A model generated the notes under the pieces. The model had not been told where the DNA came from, made no database searches, and saw nothing but the letters and a program-made list of their open reading frames with translations. A DNA stretch of 64,000 bases from RYN-133 sp963754285 (GTDB taxonomy: Bacteria > Actinomycetota > Actinomycetes > Mycobacteriales > Jatrophihabitantaceae): NCBI GenBank assembly GCA_963754285.1, contig CAVWFN010000009.1:1-64000 (forward strand), given 5' to 3'. The first letter of the stretch is position 1. Each line of letters starts with the position of its first letter. Position numbers and translations under genes: made by a program. This document shows positions 1 through 10,101 of this stretch, piece by piece.

Positions 1-1875
<1,875 letters not shown>

Positions 1876-1887
1876 AGTCCGAACCTA
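1876..1887 (-). promoter_or_regulatory. Leaderless promoter of acs
   Basis: TAGGTT (1882-1887) then 6 nt then ATG; transcription would begin at the start codon. Confidence 0.6.
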
Positions 1888-1927
1888 GCTCGCGATAGCT
1901 GCGATGACGATGCGCCCACGGCGCGGA

Positions 1928-2557
1928 TCACCGCGGCATGGTCGGCAGCGCCGACCGCTTGAAGGTGAAGTTCACGACAGTCGCGAAGGAGGTGTACCAG
2001 GCAGCGAGTGCGGTGAGGATGCCGAGCCAGCCGCCGATGTGGATCCACACGTCACTGTTCTTCTCGAATGCGACCGGGCTCTCGGACAGCCAGCCGATGG
2101 TGAGCGCGAGGAAGGTGAGGGTCAGCAGCGCGAATACGACGAGCACTGTGCCCGATACCCGCGTTGCCGCCACCGTCATGTACGCGGTGAAGATCGTCCA
2201 CACCATCAGGTAGAGGCCGACGCCGTGCAGGATGTCATTCGGCTTGGCGCCGGTCGGCAGGTGGTTGAGCAGGTACCAGAACGACATCCAGAATGCGCCG
2301 TAGCTGGCGAACGCCAGCGCGCCGAACGTGTTCCCCTTGGCGAACTCCCACATGCCTGCCGCGAACTGGCCGATCCCGCCGTAGAACAGCGCCAGGCCGA
2401 GCACGATCGTCTGGACCGATGAGCCCAGCATGTTCGTGTTGACGACGGACAAGAAGAAGGTTGTCCCGGCGAACGCTGCCAGGCCGAGCGGGCCCGGGTC
2501 GGCGATGCCGGCCGCGCGCGGCGCCGGTTCGGTGGAAGGAGTTTGGGTAACCGCCAT
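1928..2557 (-). CDS. SatP/GPR1/FUN34/YaaH family acetate-succinate transporter
   Basis: A 209-residue inner-membrane protein with about six hydrophobic segments and the family signature DPGPLGLAAFAGTTFFLS near the N-terminus (family consensus NPxPLGLxxFxxTT). The family takes up acetate or succinate with protons. The ATG at 2557 is chosen because AGGAG sits 7 nt upstream; an in-frame ATG at 2572 has no such site. The gene runs toward acs with a 52-nt gap, so it probably supplies acetate to Acs. The leader contains a short hairpin (TGGGCG-GCTG-CGCCCA, 2584-2599 on the plus strand). The substrate (acetate rather than another short acid) is inferred from the neighbour. Confidence 0.9.
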   Translation of the reverse strand: MAVTQTPSTEPAPRAAGIADPGPLGLAAFAGTTFFLSVVNTNMLGSSVQTIVLGLALFYGGIGQFAAGMWEFAKGNTFGALAFASYGAFWMSFWYLLNHLPTGAKPNDILHGVGLYLMVWTIFTAYMTVAATRVSGTVLVVFALLTLTFLALTIGWLSESPVAFEKNSDVWIHIGGWLGILTALAAWYTSFATVVNFTFKRSALPTMPR

Positions 2558-2686
2558 CGGGGTGCTCCTCATCGTGGAGCGCCTGGGCGGCTGCGCCCAA
2601 GCGCAGGTCGGCCGTCTGCCGATCAAAACGATCGTGGCACCGTCGGCGCAAAAATGCACCGATCGCTGGAATGTCTACCTATTCCG

Positions 2687-3133
2687 CTACTCGGCCTGCG
2701 CAGGATGCGTTGCTGCGAACAGGTCGCGCAGCCCGTCCATCGCCTCGACCGCGAGGTCCTTGTCCCATCGCTGAACCGCGTAGATCGCGAGCGTCTCTTC
2801 ACCTGGCAACACGATCTGCGCGAAACGCACCTTCGCCGGGAACCGCACGTCGACCACGACGCTCCACGGGATGACCCGGTAGTTGCCGAGGAACGACCGG
2901 ATCCGGATGCTCTGCTCGTCGGCCACCAGGCGCGGGTAGGTCGGCATGATCAGCAACAGCGCGACCACGATTCCGATGACCACCGTGGCGACCTGGTCCT
3001 TGTCGCCGAACGACGCACCCGCGTTGTAGCGCTTCATCACGATCGCCGTGACGACGAAGACGACGAGTACGACGGCCGAGGTCGTCCAGGCGATCGTTGC
3101 GGTGCGGTGGGGGCGGGCTTTTACAGTCTGCAT
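2687..3133 (-). CDS. PH-domain membrane protein downstream of hisG
   Basis: A 148-residue protein with two predicted membrane segments in its first half (about residues 12-32 and 48-65), then a soluble bacterial-PH-like region with the stretch IRIRSFLGNYRVIPWSVV. Actinobacteria commonly have a PH-domain protein of this size directly after hisG. The ATG at 3133 lies inside the end of hisG, giving a 13-nt overlap, so the two are probably translationally coupled. The function of these proteins is not established, and nothing here suggests a role in histidine synthesis. Confidence 0.8.
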   Translation of the reverse strand: MQTVKARPHRTATIAWTTSAVVLVVFVVTAIVMKRYNAGASFGDKDQVATVVIGIVVALLLIMPTYPRLVADEQSIRIRSFLGNYRVIPWSVVVDVRFPAKVRFAQIVLPGEETLAIYAVQRWDKDLAVEAMDGLRDLFAATHPAQAE

Positions 3134-3966
3134 GCGTGGATGTCCGTGACAAGGATGCCGCGAGCGCCCAGCGCCCACAGCTCGTCCATGACCTGGTTGG
3201 TGCGTTTGCGCTCGACCATCGACCGCACCGCCGACCAACCCTTGTTGTGCAGCGGTGACACCGTCGGGGACTCGATGCCCGGTGTGATCGCGACTCCCTT
3301 GTCAACCAGCTCGTCCGGGATGTCGTAGTCCATCAACACGTACTGCCGGGCGATGATCACACCCTGCAGCCTGCGTACGAGCTGGTCGACGCCCGGACGT
3401 GGGTCTGCGCCGGTGCGCTGGATCAGCACGGCTTGGCTGGTGAGCAGTGGGTCGCCGAAGATCTCGAGGCCGGCGTTGCGCAAGGTGGTCCCGGTCGAGA
3501 CGACATCGGCGATCACGTCGGCGACATCCAGGCGGACCGCCGTTTCGACCGCGCCGTCGAGACGGATCACCTCAGCCGAGACCCCGTTGTCACGCAAGTA
3601 CTTCTCGACAACGCCCGGATAGGCCGTCGCGACCCGCTTTCCACCGAGATCGGCGATGCCGTCGGCCACGCCGGGGCGGCCGGCGAACCGGAACGTCGAC
3701 CCGGCGAAGCCGAGCTGCAGGATCGGCTCGGCACGCGCGCCCGAGTCGAGGAGCAGGTCTTCGCCGGTGATGCCGACGTCGAGCCGCCCGGAGCCGACGT
3801 AGATCGCGATGTCACGCGGACGCAGGAAGAAGAATTCGGTGTCGTTCTCGGTGTCGATCAGGACGAGCTCACGGGAGTCGGAACGCTGCCGATAGCCGGC
3901 CTCGCTGAGCATCTGGCTCGCGGGCTCGGACAGCGACCCCTTATTGGGAACGGCGATGCGAAGCAT
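3121..3966 (-). CDS. hisG: ATP phosphoribosyltransferase, long form
   Basis: Catalyses the first step of histidine synthesis: ATP plus PRPP gives phosphoribosyl-ATP. The 281 residues begin MLRIAVPNKGSLSEPASQML. Typical HisG segments follow, including IYVGSGRLDVGITGEDLL and ATAYPGVVEKYLRDNG. The length and the extra C-terminal domain of about 75 residues (ending LVTDIHACRL) mark the long, homohexameric form, which is inhibited allosterically by histidine and needs no HisZ. It lies 39 nt downstream of hisE on the same strand and overlaps the PH-domain gene at its 3' end. Confidence 0.97.
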   Translation of the reverse strand: MLRIAVPNKGSLSEPASQMLSEAGYRQRSDSRELVLIDTENDTEFFFLRPRDIAIYVGSGRLDVGITGEDLLLDSGARAEPILQLGFAGSTFRFAGRPGVADGIADLGGKRVATAYPGVVEKYLRDNGVSAEVIRLDGAVETAVRLDVADVIADVVSTGTTLRNAGLEIFGDPLLTSQAVLIQRTGADPRPGVDQLVRRLQGVIIARQYVLMDYDIPDELVDKGVAITPGIESPTVSPLHNKGWSAVRSMVERKRTNQVMDELWALGARGILVTDIHACRL

Positions 3967-4005
3967 GGGAGATCTTTCCGGGAGACGGGGTGGACGGCAC
4001 GGGCG

Positions 4006-4269
4006 TCACAGATGTCGGTAGACGTCAGCGAGGTCGATGCCCTTGCCCAGCATGATCACCTGGACTCGATAGAGCAGCTGACTGATCTCTTCGGCAGTGC
4101 GCTCGGACGACTCGTGCTCAGCTGCCATCCACACCTCGGCGGCCTCTTCGACGACCTTCTTGCCCTGCGCGTGCACACCGGCGTCCAGCGCCTCGACTGT
4201 TGCCGAGCCGGCGGGACGGGTGCGCTGCCGCTCGGTCAGCTCGGCGAACAGCTCGTCGAAGGTCTTCAT
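4006..4269 (-). CDS. hisE: Phosphoribosyl-ATP pyrophosphohydrolase
   Basis: Second step of histidine synthesis: hydrolyses phosphoribosyl-ATP to phosphoribosyl-AMP and pyrophosphate. The protein has 87 residues, the usual size of a stand-alone HisE. It has the all-alpha MazG-like motifs KKVVEEAAEVWMAA, whose glutamates bind Mg2+, and EEISQLLYRVQVIM. It is the first gene of the hisE-hisG-PH group. A TAGGCT hexamer 11 nt before the ATG could drive a very short-leader transcript. The LCP gene is divergent across a 103-nt gap. Confidence 0.95.
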   Translation of the reverse strand: MKTFDELFAELTERQRTRPAGSATVEALDAGVHAQGKKVVEEAAEVWMAAEHESSERTAEEISQLLYRVQVIMLGKGIDLADVYRHL

Positions 4270-4372
4270 CGCAGGTCAAGAGCCTACTGGCGACCGGCCC
4301 GGCACCCGCGCTCGGCGATGCCAGGTGCGGCACAGCACACGCTTTGTAGCGTCAGCTGTGAGGAGGGCAAGG

Positions 4373-5512
4373 ATGCGACTGATTGCGACCCGTGTGGCGA
4401 TGGTGCTGGTCGCTGCCCTGTCGGCGTCCCTGCTGGTCTACGTCGGCGTGCTGTGGCAGACGGTGCGGGGTATCAACACCCTGCACACCCTGCCGCCGGT
4501 CAGCTACCTGCGCTCTTCGCGCGAGGCGAACCACGACAACACGACCACGAAGAACCCGGTCTTCACCGGTCAGAACCTGCTCATCATCGGCAACGATGAC
4601 CGCAGCGGGATGACGGCCGCTGAGGTGCGCGAACTCCGGGTCGGCCGCGCCCCCGGCAGCCTGAACACCGACACGATGATGCTCGTGCATCTGCCCGCGG
4701 ACGGATCGCGCGCGACGTTGATCTCGCTACCTCGCGACTCGTACGTGAACATTCCGGGCTACGGGATGAACAAGCTCAACGCCGCTTACGCGTTCGGCTA
4801 CAACGACACCAAGGGATCACTCGATCAGAAGCGGGCCGGCGGTGTGAGTCTGCTGATTCGCACCATCAAGGCCCTCACCGGCGCACCGATCGACCATTAC
4901 GTGCTGGTGAGCCTGCTCGGCTTCGTGCGCATCAGCGATGCAGTCGGCAACGTCCCGATCAATCTGTGTCACAGCGTCGACGACACCGTCGCGTACAACC
5001 GCACTGTCGGCATCCAGGGCGGGTCGGGCTTCAACATGTCCAAGGGGCCACATTCGATCCACGGTGTGCAGGCGCTCGAATTCGTCCGAGAGCGTGACCA
5101 TCTGCCGGGCACCGACCTCGGTCGTGCGGCTCGGCAGCGCTATTTCCTGACCTCTGCCTTCCGCACGATCTTGTCGGCGAACACGCTGCTCGACATCGGC
5201 AGGCTGCGCGCGCTCATCGACGCCGTGCACGCCTCGATCTACTCCGACTCCGGGCTGAAGGTTCTCGAGCTGGCCAAGCAGTTGTCGTACCTGTCGGCCA
5301 ACAACATCCACGGCCAGGCGATCCCGACGGACTACTACACCGACGTGACCATCCCGGGATACCCCGAACAGGTAAACGTCGGCATCGTGCATCCGTCTGA
5401 AGTGCGCGCGTTCGTGCGGCACTTGCTCGCGCCGCACAAGAAGCATCGCCTGCACCGCCCGACGACCACGAAGAAGACGCGGAACGCGGTCGACGCGGGA
5501 TGCATCAACTGA
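4373..5512 (+). CDS. LytR-CpsA-Psr (LCP) family cell-wall ligase
   Basis: LCP proteins transfer undecaprenyl-linked glycopolymers to peptidoglycan outside the membrane; in actinobacteria this often means arabinogalactan or teichoic-acid-like polymers. The 379 residues start with a membrane anchor (about 8-28), followed by the catalytic domain. It has the conserved acidic/arginine positions IIGNDDRSG (D75, D76, R77), NTDTMML (D100) and SLPRDSY (R121, D122), then GPHSIHGVQALEFVRER with the family arginines. The ATG at 4373 has a perfect AGGAGG 6 nt upstream, which rules out the in-frame extension to 4097. No other polymer-synthesis gene is adjacent, so the substrate cannot be told from here. 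Confidence 0.93.
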   Translation: MRLIATRVAMVLVAALSASLLVYVGVLWQTVRGINTLHTLPPVSYLRSSREANHDNTTTKNPVFTGQNLLIIGNDDRSGMTAAEVRELRVGRAPGSLNTDTMMLVHLPADGSRATLISLPRDSYVNIPGYGMNKLNAAYAFGYNDTKGSLDQKRAGGVSLLIRTIKALTGAPIDHYVLVSLLGFVRISDAVGNVPINLCHSVDDTVAYNRTVGIQGGSGFNMSKGPHSIHGVQALEFVRERDHLPGTDLGRAARQRYFLTSAFRTILSANTLLDIGRLRALIDAVHASIYSDSGLKVLELAKQLSYLSANNIHGQAIPTDYYTDVTIPGYPEQVNVGIVHPSEVRAFVRHLLAPHKKHRLHRPTTTKKTRNAVDAGCIN

Positions 5513-5516
5513 TCGG

Positions 5517-6656
5517 CTAACCGCCGACCCGGATCGAGCGACATGACCGGGCTCCGGCGGTGCCGCGCCCGACGTCGGGCGCGCTGACGCATACCGAGTA
5601 GTGCCCGCTGGGAACGGCAATCTTCAGGGCGAAGCCGTGCGGACCGGTGAGGTGATAGCGGCGGTTGACCCCACGCCGCAGAACCGTCGTCGTGGCGTGG
5701 CCGAGAACCTGCCGGCCGTCCGAGACCGAGATCGTCAAGCTGCGTGCCGGCGCGTCGGGATCGAAGCCCCACCCGGCGACGCGCAAGGTGCCGCCGGTGA
5801 CGCGCATCGAGTCGATATGCAGAGTCGGATTGTGCAGCGGCTGCAGCGCTGCGTAGATCATTTCCGCCATCGCGCTGACGATCGCGCCCTGTCTCGACAG
5901 CCAGCTTCGTCCGTGGAAGGCCTTGCTGTTCGAGAGGATCGCAACGGTGAACCGGTCGTTGTCGACGGTGCCTGTCGAATTGACCTCGGTTCCGTCGGTG
6001 TTGCTGCTGCAGTCGCCCCAGCCTTGTTTGACCGCCGCGCCGGGATCGGCCTTCGGCCACCCGAAGGTCTGGTCGTCGCCACCGGACGAGCGGTGGTGGA
6101 AGTGATGCATCGCGCGGAGCAGCCAGGGTCCGACTCGGGGATCGCCCTTGATGTGCGCATAGAAGTCGACCATTCCCAGTGCACTGATCTGGGTGTTGCC
6201 CCAGCACCATCGCTTCGACTTGGGCGGCGGCCTGCCGAGATCGTCGAGGCCGTAATGGCGAGCCACCCGATTGATCACATCGAGGCCGCCGACCTTCGGC
6301 GCGAGTGCGTCGTACGCGTCGTTGTCGCTGGCCTCGATCATGCGCGTCGCCAGCCGAGCGACCCGTCCGTGCATCTGACCGGTGAGCAGTAGTTCGGTCG
6401 CCACGAATACCTTCACGACCGAAGCCGAGCCGAAGTACTCGCCCGCCCGCGGGCCGGCATACGTGACCTCGGTACGGGTATCTCGCACCGCCGCCGTCGC
6501 GGTCACGCCGCGCGCCGCGGCGTAGCGACGGGCCGCGGTGAGGGCGGCGAGCACCGACGCCCGCGGGTTGTCGCGCGGCACGGCCGCGCCGGACGGCACA
6601 ACGGTGACGAGCACGGGAGCCACGGCGAGCAGCACCAGCACACTCCGGCGACGCAC
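5517..6656 (-). CDS. Secreted serine hydrolase, class A beta-lactamase fold
   Basis: A 379-residue exported protein. Starting at the GTG at 6656 gives a clean Sec signal (MRRRSVLVLLAVAPVL, then a small-residue cleavage region near residue 25), and a GGAGG-containing stretch lies upstream; a longer reading would overlap the cyclase gene. It has the class A triad of motifs: S79-V-V-K82 (SxxK), S110-D-N112 (SDN) and K210-Q-G212 in place of KTG. The last 100 or so residues form an extra beta-rich domain. It may be a D,D-peptidase-like or beta-lactamase-like enzyme; resistance is not shown. It is convergent with the LCP gene (4-nt gap). Confidence 0.82.
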   Translation of the reverse strand: MRRRSVLVLLAVAPVLVTVVPSGAAVPRDNPRASVLAALTAARRYAAARGVTATAAVRDTRTEVTYAGPRAGEYFGSASVVKVFVATELLLTGQMHGRVARLATRMIEASDNDAYDALAPKVGGLDVINRVARHYGLDDLGRPPPKSKRWCWGNTQISALGMVDFYAHIKGDPRVGPWLLRAMHHFHHRSSGGDDQTFGWPKADPGAAVKQGWGDCSSNTDGTEVNSTGTVDNDRFTVAILSNSKAFHGRSWLSRQGAIVSAMAEMIYAALQPLHNPTLHIDSMRVTGGTLRVAGWGFDPDAPARSLTISVSDGRQVLGHATTTVLRRGVNRRYHLTGPHGFALKIAVPSGHYSVCVSAPDVGRGTAGARSCRSIRVGG

Positions 6657-6663
6657 CCGAAGC

Positions 6664-7704
6664 TCACCCTCCCCTGGCAGCATCGGCCCTGCGCAGCCGC
6701 CACGAGCGCAGATGCTGGTAGCCACGCACTGACGCCGGCCGCAGCGGCTTCATCGTGTATCGATCGTCGCCCTCGAGCGCCTCGGACATGCCTTGGTCGA
6801 CGAGAATCGACCCGGTGCGGGCGAGCGAGGTCAGCCTGCTGGCGATGTTGACGGTCTGCCCGAACACATCACCGAGCCGGCTCACGACGGTCCCGGCGGC
6901 GAGCCCGACCCGAAGGTGCGGCAGATCGTCGTCACGTTCGGACGCCTCGACCAGTGCGAGCGCAATCTCGGCGCCATCGACCGGCGTGTCGGCGACGAAG
7001 AGCACCTCGTCACCGATCGTCTTCACGATCTGACCGTGGTTGGCCCCGACGACATCCGTGGCGACCGACTCGAACAACTCGAGCACTCCGCGCAGTTCGG
7101 TCTCGGACGAACGGCGGGTGAACGCGGTGAAGGCCGCCATGTCGGCGAAGCCGACCGCTTTGGAGCTGGACGAGCCGCCCTCGCCCGCGCTGACCCGGCT
7201 GAAGTAGGCGGCGAGTTGGCGGCGCCAGACATAGTTGTGCAGATCGCCCGTCAGCGGGATCAGTTCGTCGACGAGTTCGAGCACCCGGTCACCGCCACCG
7301 TCGAGCAGCTCCGGTGACTTGGTGACGATCTCGATCACCAGCTGGCCCTGCCACGAGGCGAGTCGGGCGAACGACTGTCCGATGATGCGGGTCATCGCTC
7401 GCATCACCTCGTCGTCGATCTCGCCGACGGACGCCAAGCGCTTCACCTGACCGAGCGCGGCGAGATCGGCATCGGTGAACACGCGGCGCTCGTCGTCGTC
7501 GACGGTGGCAAACCCGAGCGCACGCCACAGTGCGCGGACCTCGTCGAGGTCGAGACCGGACTTCTCGGCCATCTCGATGCGCGTGTACTTGCGCTCGCCA
7601 CCGAGCAGAGAGCTCTCCACCCGCTCGACCAGCCGAGCCAGATCAACCCCGTCCGGAACCCCCGCCCCGTCCGGCGACTGCGTTCCGTCCGTCGAGTCGG
7701 CCAC
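6664..7704 (-). CDS. Class III adenylate/guanylate cyclase
   Basis: Makes a cyclic nucleotide from a nucleoside triphosphate in the cytoplasm. In this 346-residue protein the N-terminal half (about 1-175) is a helical regulatory region resembling that of mycobacterial cyclases such as Rv1264 and Rv2212. The catalytic half has the canonical residues: first metal aspartate D188 (VGFADMAAF), K228 and second metal aspartate D232 (KTIGDEVLF), and transition-state N286 and R290 (QTVNIASRL). K228 favours ATP as substrate. No membrane segment is seen. It sits 1 nt after the universal stress protein gene and 7 nt before the serine hydrolase, so the three probably share a transcript. Confidence 0.93.
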   Translation of the reverse strand: MADSTDGTQSPDGAGVPDGVDLARLVERVESSLLGGERKYTRIEMAEKSGLDLDEVRALWRALGFATVDDDERRVFTDADLAALGQVKRLASVGEIDDEVMRAMTRIIGQSFARLASWQGQLVIEIVTKSPELLDGGGDRVLELVDELIPLTGDLHNYVWRRQLAAYFSRVSAGEGGSSSSKAVGFADMAAFTAFTRRSSETELRGVLELFESVATDVVGANHGQIVKTIGDEVLFVADTPVDGAEIALALVEASERDDDLPHLRVGLAAGTVVSRLGDVFGQTVNIASRLTSLARTGSILVDQGMSEALEGDDRYTMKPLRPASVRGYQHLRSWRLRRADAARGG

Positions 7705-7705
7705 C

Positions 7706-8158
7706 TCAGGAGGTGTGGACGATCAGCACGTCGACGCCCGCATGGCGCGCGACGTCGAGTGGCACCGAGCCGAGGATCCGTCCGGCCAGCGTGTTGAGGC
7801 CGACGTTGCCGACGACGAGCAGGTCGGCGCCGGTCTCTTTGACGACCTTCTTCAGGCTGTCGCCGGGCTTGCCCTGAACGGACTTGGTCTCAACGGACTT
7901 GGCGCCCTTCGCGGCGGCCCGATCCCGCGCAGTCTGCAAGGTGTCTTCGGCCGGCGCCGAGCCGACGACCTGGTAGGCGTCCTCAGCACCGAGGACGTCC
8001 TGCTCGGCGCCGACGCTCTTCTCGCTGCGCGGGAAGTAGGCACAGGCGATGACAAGGTTTGCGCCGGAGTCGGCGGCGAGGCTGGCCGCTCGGTCGACGG
8101 CGGCGAGTGAGGTGGTCGATCCGTCGGTGCCGACAACCACAGTCGTGTAGGCGGTCAT
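7706..8158 (-). CDS. Universal stress protein (UspA family)
   Basis: A cytoplasmic single-domain Usp of 150 residues starting MTAYTTVVVGTDGSTTS. The C-terminal half has the ATP-binding signature G-x2-G-x9-G-S: GNVGLNTLAGRILGSVP. This points to the ATP-binding type of Usp, which acts in stress or dormancy signalling without a known reaction. A TAGATT hexamer sits 7 nt before the ATG, suggesting a leaderless start. It is the first gene of a run with the cyclase and serine hydrolase, and xylB is divergent. Confidence 0.94.
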   Translation of the reverse strand: MTAYTTVVVGTDGSTTSLAAVDRAASLAADSGANLVIACAYFPRSEKSVGAEQDVLGAEDAYQVVGSAPAEDTLQTARDRAAAKGAKSVETKSVQGKPGDSLKKVVKETGADLLVVGNVGLNTLAGRILGSVPLDVARHAGVDVLIVHTS

Positions 8159-8171
8159 AGCAGGGAATCTA
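8159..8171 (-). promoter_or_regulatory. Leaderless promoter of the universal stress protein gene
   Basis: TAGATT (8166-8171) then 7 nt then ATG. Confidence 0.6.
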
Positions 8172-8230
8172 GCGGGATCGGGTCTGCCACGATGGATCGA
8201 AATCAGCTCGCACTTCGAGAGGACGTGGTG

Positions 8231-9637
8231 ATGCACACCACGCTGGTCGCCGGCATCGACTCGTCCACCCAGTCCTGCAAGGTCGTCGTCCGCGACGCCG
8301 AAACGGGTGAACTGGTGCGCAGCGGATCGGCGCCACATCCGAGCGGCACCTCGGTCGATCCGAACGCGTGGTGGACGGCATGGCAGGAAGCCTCGCGCGC
8401 TGCCGGGGGCCTCGGCGATGTCGCGGCGGTGGCCGTCGGCGGCCAGCAGCACGGCATGGTCTGTCTGGACGACGCCGGCGCTGTCGTGCGCGACGCATTG
8501 CTGTGGAACGACACCCGCAGCGCAGACGCAGCCACCGATCTCATCGACGAACTACCCGGCGGCGCGCAGGGCTGGGCCGACGCGGTGGGAACCGTGCCGG
8601 TCGCGTCCATCACGGCGACCAAGCTGCGCTGGCTCGTCGACCACGAACCCGACAACGCCGCCCGCACGGCAGCGGTCTGCCTGCCGCACGACTGGCTGAC
8701 CTGGCGCTTGCACGGAACCGGCGACGTGCGCGATCTCGTCACCGACCGCGGAGACGCGAGCGGCACGGGCTACTGGTCGCCGGCGACGGGCGAATACCGC
8801 TACGACCTGCTCGAACTCGCGTTTCGCGCACGCCCCGAACTCCCTCGCGTTCTGGCGCCGTCCGAAGCCGCCGGCGAGGCGTCGGACGGGATCGTGCTCG
8901 GGCCTGGCACGGGCGACAACGCCGCCGCCGCGCTCGGCGTCGCCGCGACGCCCGGTGACGTGATCGTGTCGATCGGAACGTCCGGGGTGGTGTCGGCGAT
9001 CAGCTCCCACGCGACGGCCGACCCGTCGGGGATCGTGGCGGGTTTCGCAGATGCGACCGGACACTTCCTGCCGCTGGTGTGCACGCTCAACGCCGCGCTC
9101 GTTCTCGACTCGACGGCTCGGCTGCTCGGGGTGTCCCACGACGAACTGTCCGACCTCGCCCTGTCGGCGCCCGCGGGCGCGGACGGGGTCGTGCTCGTGC
9201 CGTATTTCGACGGCGAGCGCACCCCGAACCGGCCCGACGCGACCGGGTCGTTGCTCGGGCTGCGGCACGAGAGCATGACTCCGGCTCACCTCGCGCGGGC
9301 CGCGATCGAGGGGCTGCTGTGCGGGCTGGCCGACGGTCTCGACGCGCTGCGCGAACAGGGCGTGGCGATCGAGCGGGTGCTGCTCGTCGGCGGCGGGGCG
9401 CGGTCGGAGGCGTTGCGGCGGATCGCGCCCGCGATCTTCGCGACGCCGGTCGCGGTGCCGCCGCCCGGTGAGTACGTCGCCGACGGAGCCGCGCGGCAGG
9501 CGGCGTGGGTGCTGTCAGGTGCCGCCGATGCCCCGACGTGGGAGCACGGTGCGCCCGAGCGGTACGAGGCCGACCCGGCGCCGGCCGTGCGGGCGCGTTA
9601 CGCCGAGGTGCGCGAGATGACCGCCTCGCGCGGGTAG
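8231..9637 (+). CDS. xylB: Xylulokinase (FGGY carbohydrate kinase)
   Basis: Phosphorylates D-xylulose with ATP to xylulose 5-phosphate, feeding the pentose phosphate pathway. The 468 residues contain the FGGY elements in order: VAGIDSSTQSCKVVVRD, the VAVGGQQHGMVCLD substrate loop, LLWNDTRS, DVIVSIGTSGVVSA, YFDGERTPNRPDATG and LLVGGGARSEALRRI. The ATG at 8231 has GAGAGGA 7 nt upstream. No xylose isomerase, transporter or regulator lies nearby, so the gene is solitary. Its last 40 nt overlap the convergent end of ribH. A related FGGY substrate cannot be excluded. Confidence 0.88.
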   Translation: MHTTLVAGIDSSTQSCKVVVRDAETGELVRSGSAPHPSGTSVDPNAWWTAWQEASRAAGGLGDVAAVAVGGQQHGMVCLDDAGAVVRDALLWNDTRSADAATDLIDELPGGAQGWADAVGTVPVASITATKLRWLVDHEPDNAARTAAVCLPHDWLTWRLHGTGDVRDLVTDRGDASGTGYWSPATGEYRYDLLELAFRARPELPRVLAPSEAAGEASDGIVLGPGTGDNAAAALGVAATPGDVIVSIGTSGVVSAISSHATADPSGIVAGFADATGHFLPLVCTLNAALVLDSTARLLGVSHDELSDLALSAPAGADGVVLVPYFDGERTPNRPDATGSLLGLRHESMTPAHLARAAIEGLLCGLADGLDALREQGVAIERVLLVGGGARSEALRRIAPAIFATPVAVPPPGEYVADGAARQAAWVLSGAADAPTWEHGAPERYEADPAPAVRARYAEVREMTASRG

Positions 9638-10101
9638 GACGCGAGCGTCACGGCTGTCTCGAGCGCGGCTGCGGTCGCCTCGTAGCCCTTGTCCTCGACC
9701 GAGTTCGGCAGGCCCGCCCGGTCGAGGGCCTGCTGCTGGTCGTCGCAGGTGAGCACCCCGAAGCCGATCGGGACGCCGGTGCGTTCGGCGACCGCGGTGA
9801 GCCCGGCGGTCACCGACTGGCAGACATAGTCGAAGTGCGGCGTGCCGCCGCGGATCACGACGCCGAGCGTGATGATCGCGTCGAAACCGGCGGCCGCGAG
9901 GCGCGTGGCCGCGACGGTGAGTTCGAACGTGCCCGGCACGCGCAGTTCGGTCACGTCGGCGACCGCGGAGTCGCGCAACGCTCGTCGCGCGCCGCCCAGC
10001 AGGCCGTCCATGACCTCGGTGTGCCACTGACTCGCGACGACGGCGACCTTCAGCCCGCTCGCGCCCTCGACCGGTCCGGCCTCAGGTGCACCGGTTCTCA
10101 T
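9598..10101 (-). CDS. ribH: 6,7-dimethyl-8-ribityllumazine synthase
   Basis: Penultimate step of riboflavin synthesis: condenses 5-amino-6-ribitylamino-uracil with 3,4-dihydroxy-2-butanone 4-phosphate. The protein has 167 residues. It contains the active-site segment LGVVIRGGTPHFDYV with catalytic H89, and PGTFELTVAA for the substrate. The ATG at 10101 overlaps the ribBA stop in an ATGA arrangement, so translation is coupled. Its 3' end overlaps convergent xylB by 40 nt. Confidence 0.97.
   Translation of the reverse strand: MRTGAPEAGPVEGASGLKVAVVASQWHTEVMDGLLGGARRALRDSAVADVTELRVPGTFELTVAATRLAAAGFDAIITLGVVIRGGTPHFDYVCQSVTAGLTAVAERTGVPIGFGVLTCDDQQQALDRAGLPNSVEDKGYEATAAALETAVTLASYPREAVISRTSA

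Noticed and set aside
2619..2633. CGATC-AAAAC-GATCG inverted repeat upstream of the SatP gene
   Set aside because: Arms are only 5 bp and include GATC, itself a palindrome; not enough for an operator call.
5517..6656. Calling the serine hydrolase a beta-lactamase resistance gene
   Set aside because: The third motif is KQG rather than KTG and it carries an extra C-terminal domain; only the fold can be supported.
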